NCBI RefSeq assembly: GCF_003596335.1
Contig: NZ_QZCH01000003.1
Span: forward strand, 62,001 to 126,000
From: Motilimonas pumila
GTDB taxonomy: Bacteria > Pseudomonadota > Gammaproteobacteria > Enterobacterales > CBDFNC01
Direction: 5' to 3'
Length of the DNA stretch: 64,000 nucleotides
Below, one piece after another: positions 51,085-59,428 of this stretch; within the stretch, counting starts at the first letter, position 1, and every line of letters starts with the position of its first letter. The position numbers and the translations under genes are program-made. A model generated the notes under the pieces. It made no database searches and was not told the origin of the DNA. It saw only the letters and a list, made by a program, of their open reading frames with translations.

Positions 51085-51323
51085 TTTTTTCCTTGATTTA
51101 CAATTACCGCTTAAGCCACACCTTGTAGCTATACTTTTTCGGCTGTTATTTGACTAAGGTTGTTAGCCGGAATTCTGCTCTGGTACGTTGAGTTACCAAT
51201 CAACGCATATTCAAGGAGTTACTCTACTTGACTAAAGTTAGGCCTTGATATGAGTACATGGTTACATGCGCATCGTTGAAGCTATCATATACTTGTAGTG
51301 GGCCCACTATTATCTCCTGTGGC

Positions 51324-51373
51324 ACTGGCTTTCACTGGCTTTCACTGGCTTTCACTGGTTGTGACTGGTTGTG
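51324..51373. repeat. Five-copy 10-base tandem repeat
   Basis: Three exact copies of ACTGGCTTTC are followed by two exact copies of ACTGGTTGTG. It lies six bases beyond the 3' end of the rhomboid gene. No hairpin is formed. Confidence 0.9.
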
Positions 51374-51378
51374 GTCGC

Positions 51379-52437
51379 TTATATCTGATGATTATTTATG
51401 TACTCAATCGATGGGTTGAGTTTCATGACTCTTTTGTAAAGTAATGTCGTTACCAGCAACCCTGCAATGAAGCCGCCAATATGAGCGGTCCATGCTACGC
51501 TGGTGTCTTGGTGGAATAAACCATAACAATTCATGGCGAACCAGATTAAAAAATATACCCATGCTGGTAAGCGTGCTTGATAGACTAAAAACATAAAGGT
51601 TAATTTTGCTTTCTTAAACAGCAAAATGTATGCCCCAAAAAAGCCAGCTATAGCGCCACTGGCACCGACCATAGGAATGGCTTCTCCTAGGTGGGCAAAG
51701 TAAAAGGAGAGCCCCGCAGCGCAACCAAATAATAAGTACAGGGCGAGGTATTTTGCTTTTCCTAAGGTATCTTCCAAGTTGTCGCCGATGATATATAAAA
51801 AGTACATATTGCCCAGCAAATGCAATAAATCGGCGTGTAAAAATTGATAGCTAACAATCGTCCAAGGGCGCTGCAAGAAGTGTTCAGGGCTAAAAACCAG
51901 CCAATCTATCCATTGTGAAGGAATGACATCACTGTAGGCGACAACAAAAAATACGAGACAGTTAAAGCTAATTAAACCGTAAGTTAAATAGGCAGGCTGT
52001 CGCGGTTGAATATTATATTCAACCGGTAAACGGGTTAAGAACTGAAACAAATACGAAGCGATACTGGTGCTTTGGTTAAACGCTTGCATTGCTTGCTTGA
52101 TTCTTGGTGTATGCTGGATTAATTCTATCTGATCTTTATCCACCCAAGCGCCGTGGCAGCTGTGGCAGATGTCGATATGAGCATCGACTTGCTCAACAAA
52201 TTGATGTCGGTCTAGTGGCTTGTGACAGTCTGGGCAGGCATGGTTCGTAGTGTGACAAAAAGGTCCGATCTCAGCCATTAGATCATGTTCCATGCCATGA
52301 TGTTCATAGCTGGCTTCAAGCTCCCCGGTTTCAAACCATAAGCCACCACATTGTTGGCACAGGTCGATTTCTTGATTTTGGTACTCAGTAATTGTGAGCG
52401 GGAGTTGATGGCAATGGGGGCAGTGTTTTTCAGGCAC
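51379..52437 (-). CDS. Rhomboid protease with N-terminal zinc ribbons
   Basis: A 352-residue protein with two N-terminal CxxC-x(n)-CxxC zinc ribbons (residues 6-30 and 68-94, TFIIB-type), then a six-helix rhomboid domain. The catalytic Ser is S260 in MVGASGAIAGF, the His is H319 in WTAHIGG, and HADLLHLLGN (206-210) provides the oxyanion His and Asn. It cleaves membrane proteins within the bilayer. The GTG start has AAGGA eight bases upstream. Zinc-ribbon rhomboids are a known but less common arrangement, suggesting a cytosolic regulatory or substrate-binding head. Confidence 0.92.
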   Translation of the reverse strand: MPEKHCPHCHQLPLTITEYQNQEIDLCQQCGGLWFETGELEASYEHHGMEHDLMAEIGPFCHTTNHACPDCHKPLDRHQFVEQVDAHIDICHSCHGAWVDKDQIELIQHTPRIKQAMQAFNQSTSIASYLFQFLTRLPVEYNIQPRQPAYLTYGLISFNCLVFFVVAYSDVIPSQWIDWLVFSPEHFLQRPWTIVSYQFLHADLLHLLGNMYFLYIIGDNLEDTLGKAKYLALYLLFGCAAGLSFYFAHLGEAIPMVGASGAIAGFFGAYILLFKKAKLTFMFLVYQARLPAWVYFLIWFAMNCYGLFHQDTSVAWTAHIGGFIAGLLVTTLLYKRVMKLNPSIEYINNHQI

Positions 52438-52663
52438 TCAGAAGATCCTTGTACTGAGCCGAAGACATTGAAAGCAAATATAACGCCTCAGAGCGTTGCT
52501 TTTCATTTGTGGGTCTGGCTAAATTTCGTTAAAACCAATCTTGCTGAATATATTACAAAACAATGATGTTTTTGTAAGTAATTTAGATAGAAAATTTGAA
52601 ATTTTCTATGCTTGAACTAAGCAAAAAACGTGAGGGTAAGCTGGGGTGACTCAGGGTAAGGTT

Positions 52664-54688
52664 ATGAAAATAAAGGTTGCCATAGGAGCGATAACGCAAA
52701 GCTTAGCGTTTTTTGGGTCTGCACTGCGCTATGCGGCGCTGCTATTATTTACCCCCTTTGTGTGGGCTCAACCTACTGCTGTTTCGAATTGGTCTTTGGA
52801 TTGGCTACAAGGTTTTGAGTTTAAAAGTGACTACTTAAGTCTTCAAGCCGATTGTGAACAAGGCTTTGCTAAAGGCATAGAAAGCTCGCAGCAATCGCAT
52901 CGGTTACACTTAACGGTGCAGCATGCATCTTGGTCGATGTTATGTCACGAGGCGCAGCTCGATGCCGATGGCACGGTCTCAAATCACGCTGCGCATGAAA
53001 TAGACAGTGGCAACTATCAAGAGAAAGCCGCCCCGCTCAGTGTGGTTGAGCAGCTTCGTTTATTGGCGGTAACACCACGACAACAAAGCCAACTGCAAGA
53101 AATCGTGACTCAACTCAAGCAACTGCCTCTGGGGGATTATGATATCAAGCGCTTAGATCTCTATACCCCGCAAGGTTTAACCAGTCTCTCCTTTAATCTC
53201 CAAGTCAATAAAGCGGGGATCACGGCGCATTTACAGCAGCAAGAAAATACCGTGACACTGCTTGTGGACTGGCAGCAGCAAGCGCTCACCCTACAGACCT
53301 CGGCCAGCGATAGTTTATTAAAACCTTGGATCGCAGCATGGCCTCAAGGCTTAAAGGGGACCTTTAACGTAAATTATCAAGCGCCACTGGATGCATTGTG
53401 GCAAGGGAGCTTTGGCTTAGGGGCTCAACAGGTTCGCTTTTTACCCTGGTTGCAGGATGGCCAGTTTAGCGCACAAGGTAAACTTGACGCCAAGGCGTTG
53501 CAGTTAAAGCTTCGCAAACTTAGCTTAACAGGCCGCGCTGAACCCGCAGTTGGCGCTAAGGCTCGCTTTCATCTATCAAGCGAACGGCCACTTGTGATGA
53601 CCCCTGACAAGCTCTCGGCAAAACTGCAAATGAGCATAGATAACGCTAGCTGGCAAGGCAATGCATTGCCAGAGACAGATCTCTCATTGAGCTTTGATTC
53701 TGATTTTACCCGCTGGCATGGCCAATGGCAGTTAGCTAGCCTGCGTCAAGTGATAGAAGGCTCTTATGCTTGGCAACAAGGCTTAAGTGTCAAGCTTATT
53801 CCCGGTTACTTATATTTGCCGGATATGTTAGCGGCTGCGCCAAAGTATAAAGCGCTGGCTAAAACGGCTTTAACGCAAGGTAAACTGCACTACCAAGGTA
53901 AGCTATTTTATGACTTTCAGCGCCAATCTGGACAAGCTTCGGGCCAGCTGCAACTGCGCGAGTTAACCGGTTTAATCAACGATTTTGCGATTCAAAATGG
54001 CCAGCTGAGCATGGTCCATGAGTATAAAATTGAACAAAACCAACTTAAGACACTCAAAGAAAAGAACCAGTTAGCCATTGATGAGCTCAATATTGGCGTG
54101 CCGGTGAGCGTGATTAAGAGTGACTGGTTACTCCGCCAAGGTGATATTAAAGTTTCGCAGTTTAATGGTTTTTTACTTGGCGGCAGCGTTTCATTGTCTG
54201 ACTTTGAGCCATTTAAGTTAGGCATGACCAAAGTGCACTTTGCCGGTATTCAACTTGCAGCACTGATGGATTATGGGCAGCTCCCAGGCGCGCAAGCCAC
54301 TGGACTATTGGATGCATCTATTCCATTGTTAAATGAAACGGATGGTTTCCACATTTATGATGGCCAGATCAGTGCCCGAGCACCCGGAGGTAAAATCACC
54401 ATTCCGCCGTCAGATGCGGTGCAAAGCATCACCAGCACCAACAAAGGGGTTGAGTTTGTATTTAAAGTGTTGGAAAACTTAAGTTATAGTCAATTAAACG
54501 GTAAGCTAAATTATAAACCCAGTGGTGAAACAGATATTAAAGTCTCTTTGGTTGGACGCAGCCCGCAGATAAGTGCCACGCGACCGATAGAGTTTAATTA
54601 CTCTCACCAAGAGAACTTACTGCAATTACTTCGCAGTTTACGTTTTGCTAACGAATTAGAACGCAGTCTTGAGGAAAAATATAAATGA
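52664..54688 (+). CDS. ydbH: YdbH-family AsmA-like intermembrane lipid transporter
   Basis: A 674-residue protein with one N-terminal membrane helix (about residues 5-35) and a long beta-rich periplasmic body typical of AsmA-like/TamB-like bridges. GLLDASIPLLNETDGFHIYDGQI near the C-terminus matches the DctA-YdbH region. YdbH, with TamB and YhdP, is known to move phospholipids to the outer membrane. The genes of its partners YnbE and YdbL follow immediately, with a four-base overlap to the first. The ATG at 52664 is taken; an in-frame GTG at 52646 is possible. Confidence 0.88.
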   Translation: MKIKVAIGAITQSLAFFGSALRYAALLLFTPFVWAQPTAVSNWSLDWLQGFEFKSDYLSLQADCEQGFAKGIESSQQSHRLHLTVQHASWSMLCHEAQLDADGTVSNHAAHEIDSGNYQEKAAPLSVVEQLRLLAVTPRQQSQLQEIVTQLKQLPLGDYDIKRLDLYTPQGLTSLSFNLQVNKAGITAHLQQQENTVTLLVDWQQQALTLQTSASDSLLKPWIAAWPQGLKGTFNVNYQAPLDALWQGSFGLGAQQVRFLPWLQDGQFSAQGKLDAKALQLKLRKLSLTGRAEPAVGAKARFHLSSERPLVMTPDKLSAKLQMSIDNASWQGNALPETDLSLSFDSDFTRWHGQWQLASLRQVIEGSYAWQQGLSVKLIPGYLYLPDMLAAAPKYKALAKTALTQGKLHYQGKLFYDFQRQSGQASGQLQLRELTGLINDFAIQNGQLSMVHEYKIEQNQLKTLKEKNQLAIDELNIGVPVSVIKSDWLLRQGDIKVSQFNGFLLGGSVSLSDFEPFKLGMTKVHFAGIQLAALMDYGQLPGAQATGLLDASIPLLNETDGFHIYDGQISARAPGGKITIPPSDAVQSITSTNKGVEFVFKVLENLSYSQLNGKLNYKPSGETDIKVSLVGRSPQISATRPIEFNYSHQENLLQLLRSLRFANELERSLEEKYK

Positions 54689-54870
54689 TAAGGACACTTG
54701 CACCGCTTGGCTTGATATTCGCCTTGATGGCTTGTACTCCTAGAGTAGAAGTGGCGATGCCAGATAAGCCCATTACGGTTAATTTGAACGTTAAGATAGA
54801 CCACGAGATAAGAGTTAAAGTGGATAAAGAGCTTGAGCAAATTTTCAGTGATGATAGCGGACTGTTTTAA
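54685..54870 (+). CDS. ynbE: YnbE-like small lipoprotein
   Basis: A 61-residue outer-membrane lipoprotein with LMAC at residues 14-17. The strand-forming PITVNLNVKIDHEIRVKVD is typical of YnbE, which in E. coli partners YdbH by extending its beta-sheet. It overlaps the YdbH gene by four bases (ATGA) and has AGGAAA-type sequence upstream. Confidence 0.88.
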   Translation: MIRTLAPLGLIFALMACTPRVEVAMPDKPITVNLNVKIDHEIRVKVDKELEQIFSDDSGLF

Positions 54871-54880
54871 GGAGATAAAA

Positions 54881-55195
54881 ATGAAAAAGTGGTTAATTTT
54901 ACTGTTTTGTGCCTTAAGCTTTAACGTGATGGCGCTGGATTTACAAGGTGCCAAAGAAAAAGGCTTAGTCGGTGAGCGCCCAGATGGCATGGTTGGTGTC
55001 GTGGTACAGTCTGCGGAAGCCAAACAAGTGGTGAAAAGCATTAATGCTAAACGCCTTCAGGCTTATAAGAAAATCGCTTCAAAGAATAATATGAGCGTAG
55101 ATCAAGTCGCCGTGTTAGCAGGTGAAAAAGCCATCCAGAAAACCCCGAAAGGCCAGTTCATTCTGAACGGAGCGGGCAAGTGGGTGAAAAAATAA
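54881..55195 (+). CDS. ydbL: YdbL-like periplasmic protein (DUF1318)
   Basis: A 104-residue periplasmic protein with a signal peptide ending VMA. KEKGLVGERPDGMVGVV is the DUF1318 hallmark, and the end PKGQFILNGAGKWVKK is also typical. In E. coli YdbL helps control YnbE assembly with YdbH. AAGGAG lies five to six bases before the ATG at 54881. Together the three genes form the conserved ydbH-ynbE-ydbL unit. Confidence 0.9.
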   Translation: MKKWLILLFCALSFNVMALDLQGAKEKGLVGERPDGMVGVVVQSAEAKQVVKSINAKRLQAYKKIASKNNMSVDQVAVLAGEKAIQKTPKGQFILNGAGKWVKK

Positions 55196-55282
55196 ATATG
55201 TAACCTATTAAAATTCATAGCGTTACTTTTTAAGCCGCCAATTGGCGGCTTAGTTGTAATTGTACAGTCAGCTGGAGGATGT

Positions 55283-57424
55283 ATGGCTAAAAAAAGTCTT
55301 TTAACCGCTGCGGTGGTTATGATGTCAGCAAGTCCCACCGCCAAATCGGAAGTGAATATGCCCACTCGAACTCAAGCCCCTGTTGCCCAGAAAAAACCCA
55401 TGAAACTGACCCAGCATGGTGATACTCGGGTGGATGATTATTACTGGTTAAGAGATGACAGCCGTCAGGATGAAGCTGTTTTAAGCTATTTACACCAGGA
55501 AAATGACTATACCGAGACCATGCTGTCTCACACTGCTCAATTACAACAAACCTTGTACCAAGAAATGGTCGGAAGGCTGCAGCAAAATGATCAGTCGGTG
55601 CCGTATAAAAAGAAAGATTACTGGTACAGTCACCGTTACCATGAAGGAAAAGAGCACCCGATATTGGTGCGCAATAAAGGCACAGTTAACGCCCCCGACG
55701 AATTATTGTTAGATGCCAACGAACAAGCAAAAGGGCATGATTACTACAGTTTGGGCGACACCGCGATCAGTCATAACCAAGGGTTGATGGCATTTTCTGA
55801 AGATACGCAGAGCAGGCGCTTATACACGATTCAAATTAAAGACTTACGAAGCTCAAAGCTACTAACAGATAAGCTTACGGGCACGTCAGGTTGCATGGTG
55901 TGGGCGAATGACAATAAGACCCTCTATTATGTCAAAAAAGACCCTCAAACTTTATTGCCAAATCAAGTCTATAAACACGTGATTGGCACGCCGCAGTCTG
56001 CTGATGAGCTGGTGTACGAGGAGAAAGACGCCAGTTATTATGTATCTTTGCATAAGTCGACCTCTGAGGATTATGTTGTTATTGGTATGTATGCTACCAA
56101 TAGCAGCGAAGCGCGCTACATCGATGCAAACCAACCGGAGAGCGTGGTCGAAATTTTCAAACCTAGAGACGCTAAGGTTGAGTACACCCTAGACCACTTT
56201 AAAGGTCGCTTTATGGTGAAAACCAATCGCACGGGGAAAAACTTTGCCTTGTTCTCCGTGTCACCCGCTCAGCGTGGTGATTTAAGCAAATGGCAAGAGC
56301 TTGCTGCAGCGCAATCAGACGTATTACTGCAAACCTATGAATTATTTGATGATTGGTTAGTGCTCGAAGAGCGTGTGAATGGTTTAGTCCAGCTGCGCCA
56401 AGTGCATTGGCAAACCGGTAAGCAAAAGAAAATTCAATTTAACGACCCTACTTACACGGCCTGGGTGAGCTTTAACCCCGATACGAGCAGTAATAAGTTA
56501 CGTTATGGTTATACGAGCTTAACCACGCCAACGAGTACTTTTGAGGTTGACCTCAACACTGACACTCAAACCACCTTAAAGCAGCAAGTCGTCAACGGTG
56601 AATTCAGCGCTGAGCATTATCAATCAGAGCGAGTCTGGGTGGCCGCCAGAGATGGCACTAAGGTACCGGTTTCTTTGGTTTACCGGCAGGATAAATTTAA
56701 CCAAGATGGCAGTAATCCGCTGCTTATTTACGCGTATGGCTCATATGGCAGTTCTGAAGATGCTATGTTTTCTGCGGAGTTCTTATCCTTGCTTGATCGT
56801 GGCTTTGTATACGCCATTGCACATGTTAGAGGAGGCGAAGAGCTTGGCCGGCAGTGGTATGAAGACGGCAAATTGCAAAATAAGCAAAACACTTTTAATG
56901 ACTTTATCGATGTCACTCAAGCGCTCACCAAGCAAGGTTACGGCGATAAACAAAAAGTGTTTGCTATGGGGGGCAGCGCTGGTGGTTTATTGATGGGGGT
57001 GGTCGCCAATGAAGCTCCGGAGTTGTATAAGGGAGTGGTGGCACAAGTGCCGTTTGTGGACGTGGTAACCACGATGTCGGATGAGTCTATTCCACTAACG
57101 ACAGGGGAATATGATGAGTGGGGCAACCCGGCCAATTCTGATGATTATCATTACATCAAAGCTTACAGCCCTTACGATCAAGTTAAAGCGCAAGCTTACC
57201 CTAATATGTTGGTAACCACAGGTTTACATGATTCTCAGGTGCAGTATTGGGAGCCCGCTAAGTGGGTTGCCAAGCTCAGAGACCTTAAGCAAGGCGATAA
57301 TATGTTGCTATTAGACGTGGACATGGAAACCGGGCATGGCGGTAAGTCGGGGCGGTTTCAGCAATATTTGGACACCGCCAAAGAGTACGCATTTATTCTT
57401 GATTTAGCTGGGATAAAGCAATAA
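55283..57424 (+). CDS. Prolyl oligopeptidase family / oligopeptidase B
   Basis: A 713-residue serine peptidase of family S9A. A seven-bladed propeller region follows the typical HGDTRVDDYYWLRDD start, and the C-terminal alpha/beta domain holds the triad S565 (GGSAGG), D650 (GLHDSQV) and H685 (TGHGGKS). Sequence and the YYWLRDD entry favour oligopeptidase B, cutting after Arg/Lys in short peptides. The N-terminus is a possible signal peptide, which would suggest a periplasmic form. GGAGG precedes the ATG. Confidence 0.9.
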   Translation: MAKKSLLTAAVVMMSASPTAKSEVNMPTRTQAPVAQKKPMKLTQHGDTRVDDYYWLRDDSRQDEAVLSYLHQENDYTETMLSHTAQLQQTLYQEMVGRLQQNDQSVPYKKKDYWYSHRYHEGKEHPILVRNKGTVNAPDELLLDANEQAKGHDYYSLGDTAISHNQGLMAFSEDTQSRRLYTIQIKDLRSSKLLTDKLTGTSGCMVWANDNKTLYYVKKDPQTLLPNQVYKHVIGTPQSADELVYEEKDASYYVSLHKSTSEDYVVIGMYATNSSEARYIDANQPESVVEIFKPRDAKVEYTLDHFKGRFMVKTNRTGKNFALFSVSPAQRGDLSKWQELAAAQSDVLLQTYELFDDWLVLEERVNGLVQLRQVHWQTGKQKKIQFNDPTYTAWVSFNPDTSSNKLRYGYTSLTTPTSTFEVDLNTDTQTTLKQQVVNGEFSAEHYQSERVWVAARDGTKVPVSLVYRQDKFNQDGSNPLLIYAYGSYGSSEDAMFSAEFLSLLDRGFVYAIAHVRGGEELGRQWYEDGKLQNKQNTFNDFIDVTQALTKQGYGDKQKVFAMGGSAGGLLMGVVANEAPELYKGVVAQVPFVDVVTTMSDESIPLTTGEYDEWGNPANSDDYHYIKAYSPYDQVKAQAYPNMLVTTGLHDSQVQYWEPAKWVAKLRDLKQGDNMLLLDVDMETGHGGKSGRFQQYLDTAKEYAFILDLAGIKQ

Positions 57425-57432
57425 GCAAAAGC

Positions 57433-57756
57433 TTACTGTGTTTGTTGCAGCAAATAAGCTTCAATGGCTTGAATCAGCGCCATTTGACTGTGTTTCATTT
57501 GTGCAAAATTGACGTCATTGGGGCTGTGTTTGAATTGTTTTATATTGGCTTCAAGTTGCTTACCCGCTACCAAACTGGCGGTGCCTTGAAGCTTGATCAA
57601 TAACTCCATCACTTGTGGCAGCTTATCAGATTGATAAAGCTGCTCAATTTCTAAAAAATCATCAGCAGCGTGAAGCAAGTAGTCTTCACACAATTGCAAT
57701 CGAAATGCTGCTTGGCTGATTTTTATTTCCAAAACGGTTTGATCAAATACCTGCAA
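57433..57756 (-). CDS. Hpt-like four-helix protein lacking the phospho-histidine
   Basis: A 107-residue, all-helical cytoplasmic protein. Residues 52-70 (LLIKLQGTASLVAGKQLEA) align with the AHTLKGSAANLGA core of Hpt domains, but the position of the phosphorylated His is Ile. The start is a TTG with AGGA nine bases upstream, 11 bases after the PhnP-like gene, so both are probably co-transcribed. If the fold is right, it may bind a kinase or receiver without taking part in phosphotransfer. Confidence in the gene is moderate. Confidence 0.6.
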   Translation of the reverse strand: MQVFDQTVLEIKISQAAFRLQLCEDYLLHAADDFLEIEQLYQSDKLPQVMELLIKLQGTASLVAGKQLEANIKQFKHSPNDVNFAQMKHSQMALIQAIEAYLLQQTQ

Positions 57757-57767
57757 TCTTACTTATC

Positions 57768-58523
57768 CTATAGCGTTATTTGCATGCCATCACGGGCAAT
57801 AATCACATTATCAGGGAGCTCAGCTAAATGATCCAGTAAATAGCAATCTAACTCATGGCTAATGTGGGTTAAGTAGGTGGTTTTTGGTGCAATATCATGA
57901 TGAATTGCGAGGGCTTGCGAGAGCGTATTATGGTCTTGGTCTGCCTGGTGAGAAGGCGGATGAGTGCAATCGAGTACCAACACATCCAACTCATAGCCAT
58001 ACAGCATGGCGCTGGTGGTGCTCGGTAAACCACAGGTGTCACTTAAGTAGGCTAAATTTCCTTGGTGTTGCTGAAACAGGTAGCCAAAAGTTGGCCGCGA
58101 GTGATTCAGTGGCAAAGGTGTTACTTGCAAACCACCAAAGTTAAGGGTTTTAAAAGGCACCAAAGGACGCTGAAATTTAAGTGCGCCAGGATTTTCAAAT
58201 ACGTCTTCGAGATCTTTTTTATCTTCTGGCCCATACACAGGGATTGTAACGTGCTCAGCCTCTTTATACGCGGCCAACCCACGAATATGATTGGCGTGAT
58301 AATGAGTTAAAAAAATACGTTCAAATGAACCCGCTTGTTGGCGTTGGTTCAAATCAGCCATAGTGGCGTCAATTAAACTCACGTCTAAGCCGTCGGTTAT
58401 TTTACCGCTGCAAGTTAAGCGAGCGTATTGTGGTTTTTCGATGGCGCGCAGGCATGCTCGGCAGTGACAACCAGGCGCAGGTACTTGACGGCCATCTCCG
58501 GTGCCAAAAAAGGTCAGCTTCAT
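57768..58523 (-). CDS. PhnP-like metallo-beta-lactamase-fold hydrolase
   Basis: A 251-residue MBL-fold hydrolase resembling PhnP, which opens cyclic ribosyl phosphates in C-P lyase metabolism. CHCRAC at residues 19-24 supplies the extra zinc site of PhnP, and LPLNHSRPTFGY, YLSDTCG and THISHELD provide further ligands. The metal motif reads HYHANH (74-79): Asn replaces the second-metal Asp of HxHxDH, from an AAT codon. No phn genes are nearby, and it may act on another cyclic phosphate or be altered in metal content. Confidence 0.85.
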   Translation of the reverse strand: MKLTFFGTGDGRQVPAPGCHCRACLRAIEKPQYARLTCSGKITDGLDVSLIDATMADLNQRQQAGSFERIFLTHYHANHIRGLAAYKEAEHVTIPVYGPEDKKDLEDVFENPGALKFQRPLVPFKTLNFGGLQVTPLPLNHSRPTFGYLFQQHQGNLAYLSDTCGLPSTTSAMLYGYELDVLVLDCTHPPSHQADQDHNTLSQALAIHHDIAPKTTYLTHISHELDCYLLDHLAELPDNVIIARDGMQITL

Positions 58524-58640
58524 CGTAATACATCTTCCTTGAAGTATTTAGATAGTCTTAATTTGAGCGCTGAGTCTATCAGTGTGAAGTATGAGAGGAT
58601 GTGACAGTTATCTGATTCTTTCTTGTTCGATTTTATCGTT

Positions 58641-58835
58641 TTACCGCATTGTCGGTTTGATCACATCGGTTTCTTTTAATAATTGTAGGGCGTGCAAAGA
58701 GAAGTATTCAGGCGTGTCAGGCAGTCCTTCTAGATGAGAGATGATTTGCGGATCTTGAGTGGCTAGGTGTTCTTGGTATTGCCTACGAGACAATAAGGCA
58801 TCAGCGTGCGCATGTACGCGGGGTAAAAAATCCAT
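58641..58835 (-). CDS. Small unknown protein
   Basis: A 64-residue, mainly helical, cytoplasmic protein with no recognised family. GGAGG lies five bases before the ATG, which supports a real gene. It begins with a His- and Arg-rich segment (RVHAHADALL) and lacks cysteines. It lies upstream of the PhnP-like gene on the same strand, with 117 bases between. Confidence 0.6.
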   Translation of the reverse strand: MDFLPRVHAHADALLSRRQYQEHLATQDPQIISHLEGLPDTPEYFSLHALQLLKETDVIKPTMR

Positions 58836-59144
58836 GGTGGCCTCCGTTAGCTAAAGCCAGTTTGGCAAAGGTTTATGACAGTAATATGTCTTACTTGGTG
58901 AATTAATGTTCATCCAAGGCTTAGGTGAGGAAACGGTAGGATGGAGGATTGTCCTTTGGTTTGTAAGACATTTGCCATTTGTTGTTTGCGATATAGATTG
59001 CGCTTTGGCTTTGTAATAAATTTAAATTGTTGTTTTAAATTGTTTTTATTTTATATGGTGGTGGTGCAATGAGTGCTATTTATTAAAAAAAGTTAATAAT
59101 ACATTTTTTTGATTTCGATATGGCGGTATGCTGTTTGTCATTAG
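58836..59144. other. Intergenic stretch with GGA-rich segment
   Basis: No coding frame is convincing. A purine-rich part at about 58922-58952 has several GGA triplets (GAGGAAA, TAGGATGGAGGATTG), and the rest is A/T-rich up to the candidate RNA that follows. Confidence 0.4.
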
Positions 59145-59279
59145 AATTATACGCAGATGAAGTTTTCATCTGCGTGCTGAATTACCTTAGGGATAAGGGT
59201 AATAGTCTAGGAAGTCGGACTTTAATGAAGCAACACTTCAAGACAAAAAAAGGCAATGCCGCAGGGCATTGCCTTTTTT
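59145..59279 (+). ncRNA. Candidate small RNA upstream of csrD/mshH
   Basis: A series of stems ends in a strong terminator with no coding gene upstream on this strand. ACGCAGATGAA-GTT-TTCATCTGCGT (59151-59175) is a perfect 11-base stem. Then ATTACC/GGTAAT encloses a loop with AGGGA, AGTC/GACT encloses a loop with AGGAA, and TGAAG-CAACA-CTTCA follows. The terminator stem (59245-59279) closes it. GGA-bearing loops are the CsrA-binding signature, and the gene downstream is a CsrD homologue. The 5' end and promoter could not be placed. It could also be a leader of csrD. Confidence 0.45.
59245..59279 (+). terminator. Strong terminator 149 bases before csrD/mshH
   Basis: AAGGCAATGCC-GCAG-GGCATTGCCTT with A7 before and T6 after. 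Confidence 0.95.
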
Positions 59280-59428
59280 ATTGCCTTCAATTATTGATAA
59301 GCTGCCTAAGTTAGCGGTTTTGAAGCTCATTTTTTTATAAAATACGGTTTGGCTTATTGGCTCAGGTAATATTGATTTCTATAATCTGAGCTGCCGCTGG
59401 TGCTAGTGGCTTTCAAATCAGGGATAGA

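Noticed and set aside
51324-51373. Possible CRISPR-like repeat
   Set aside because: Units of 10 bases are directly adjacent without spacers, and no cas genes are present.
59120-59314. 64-codon open frame on the plus strand
   Set aside because: It runs straight through a perfect transcription terminator, has no ribosome binding site, and its composition follows the hairpins; the region is better explained as an RNA.
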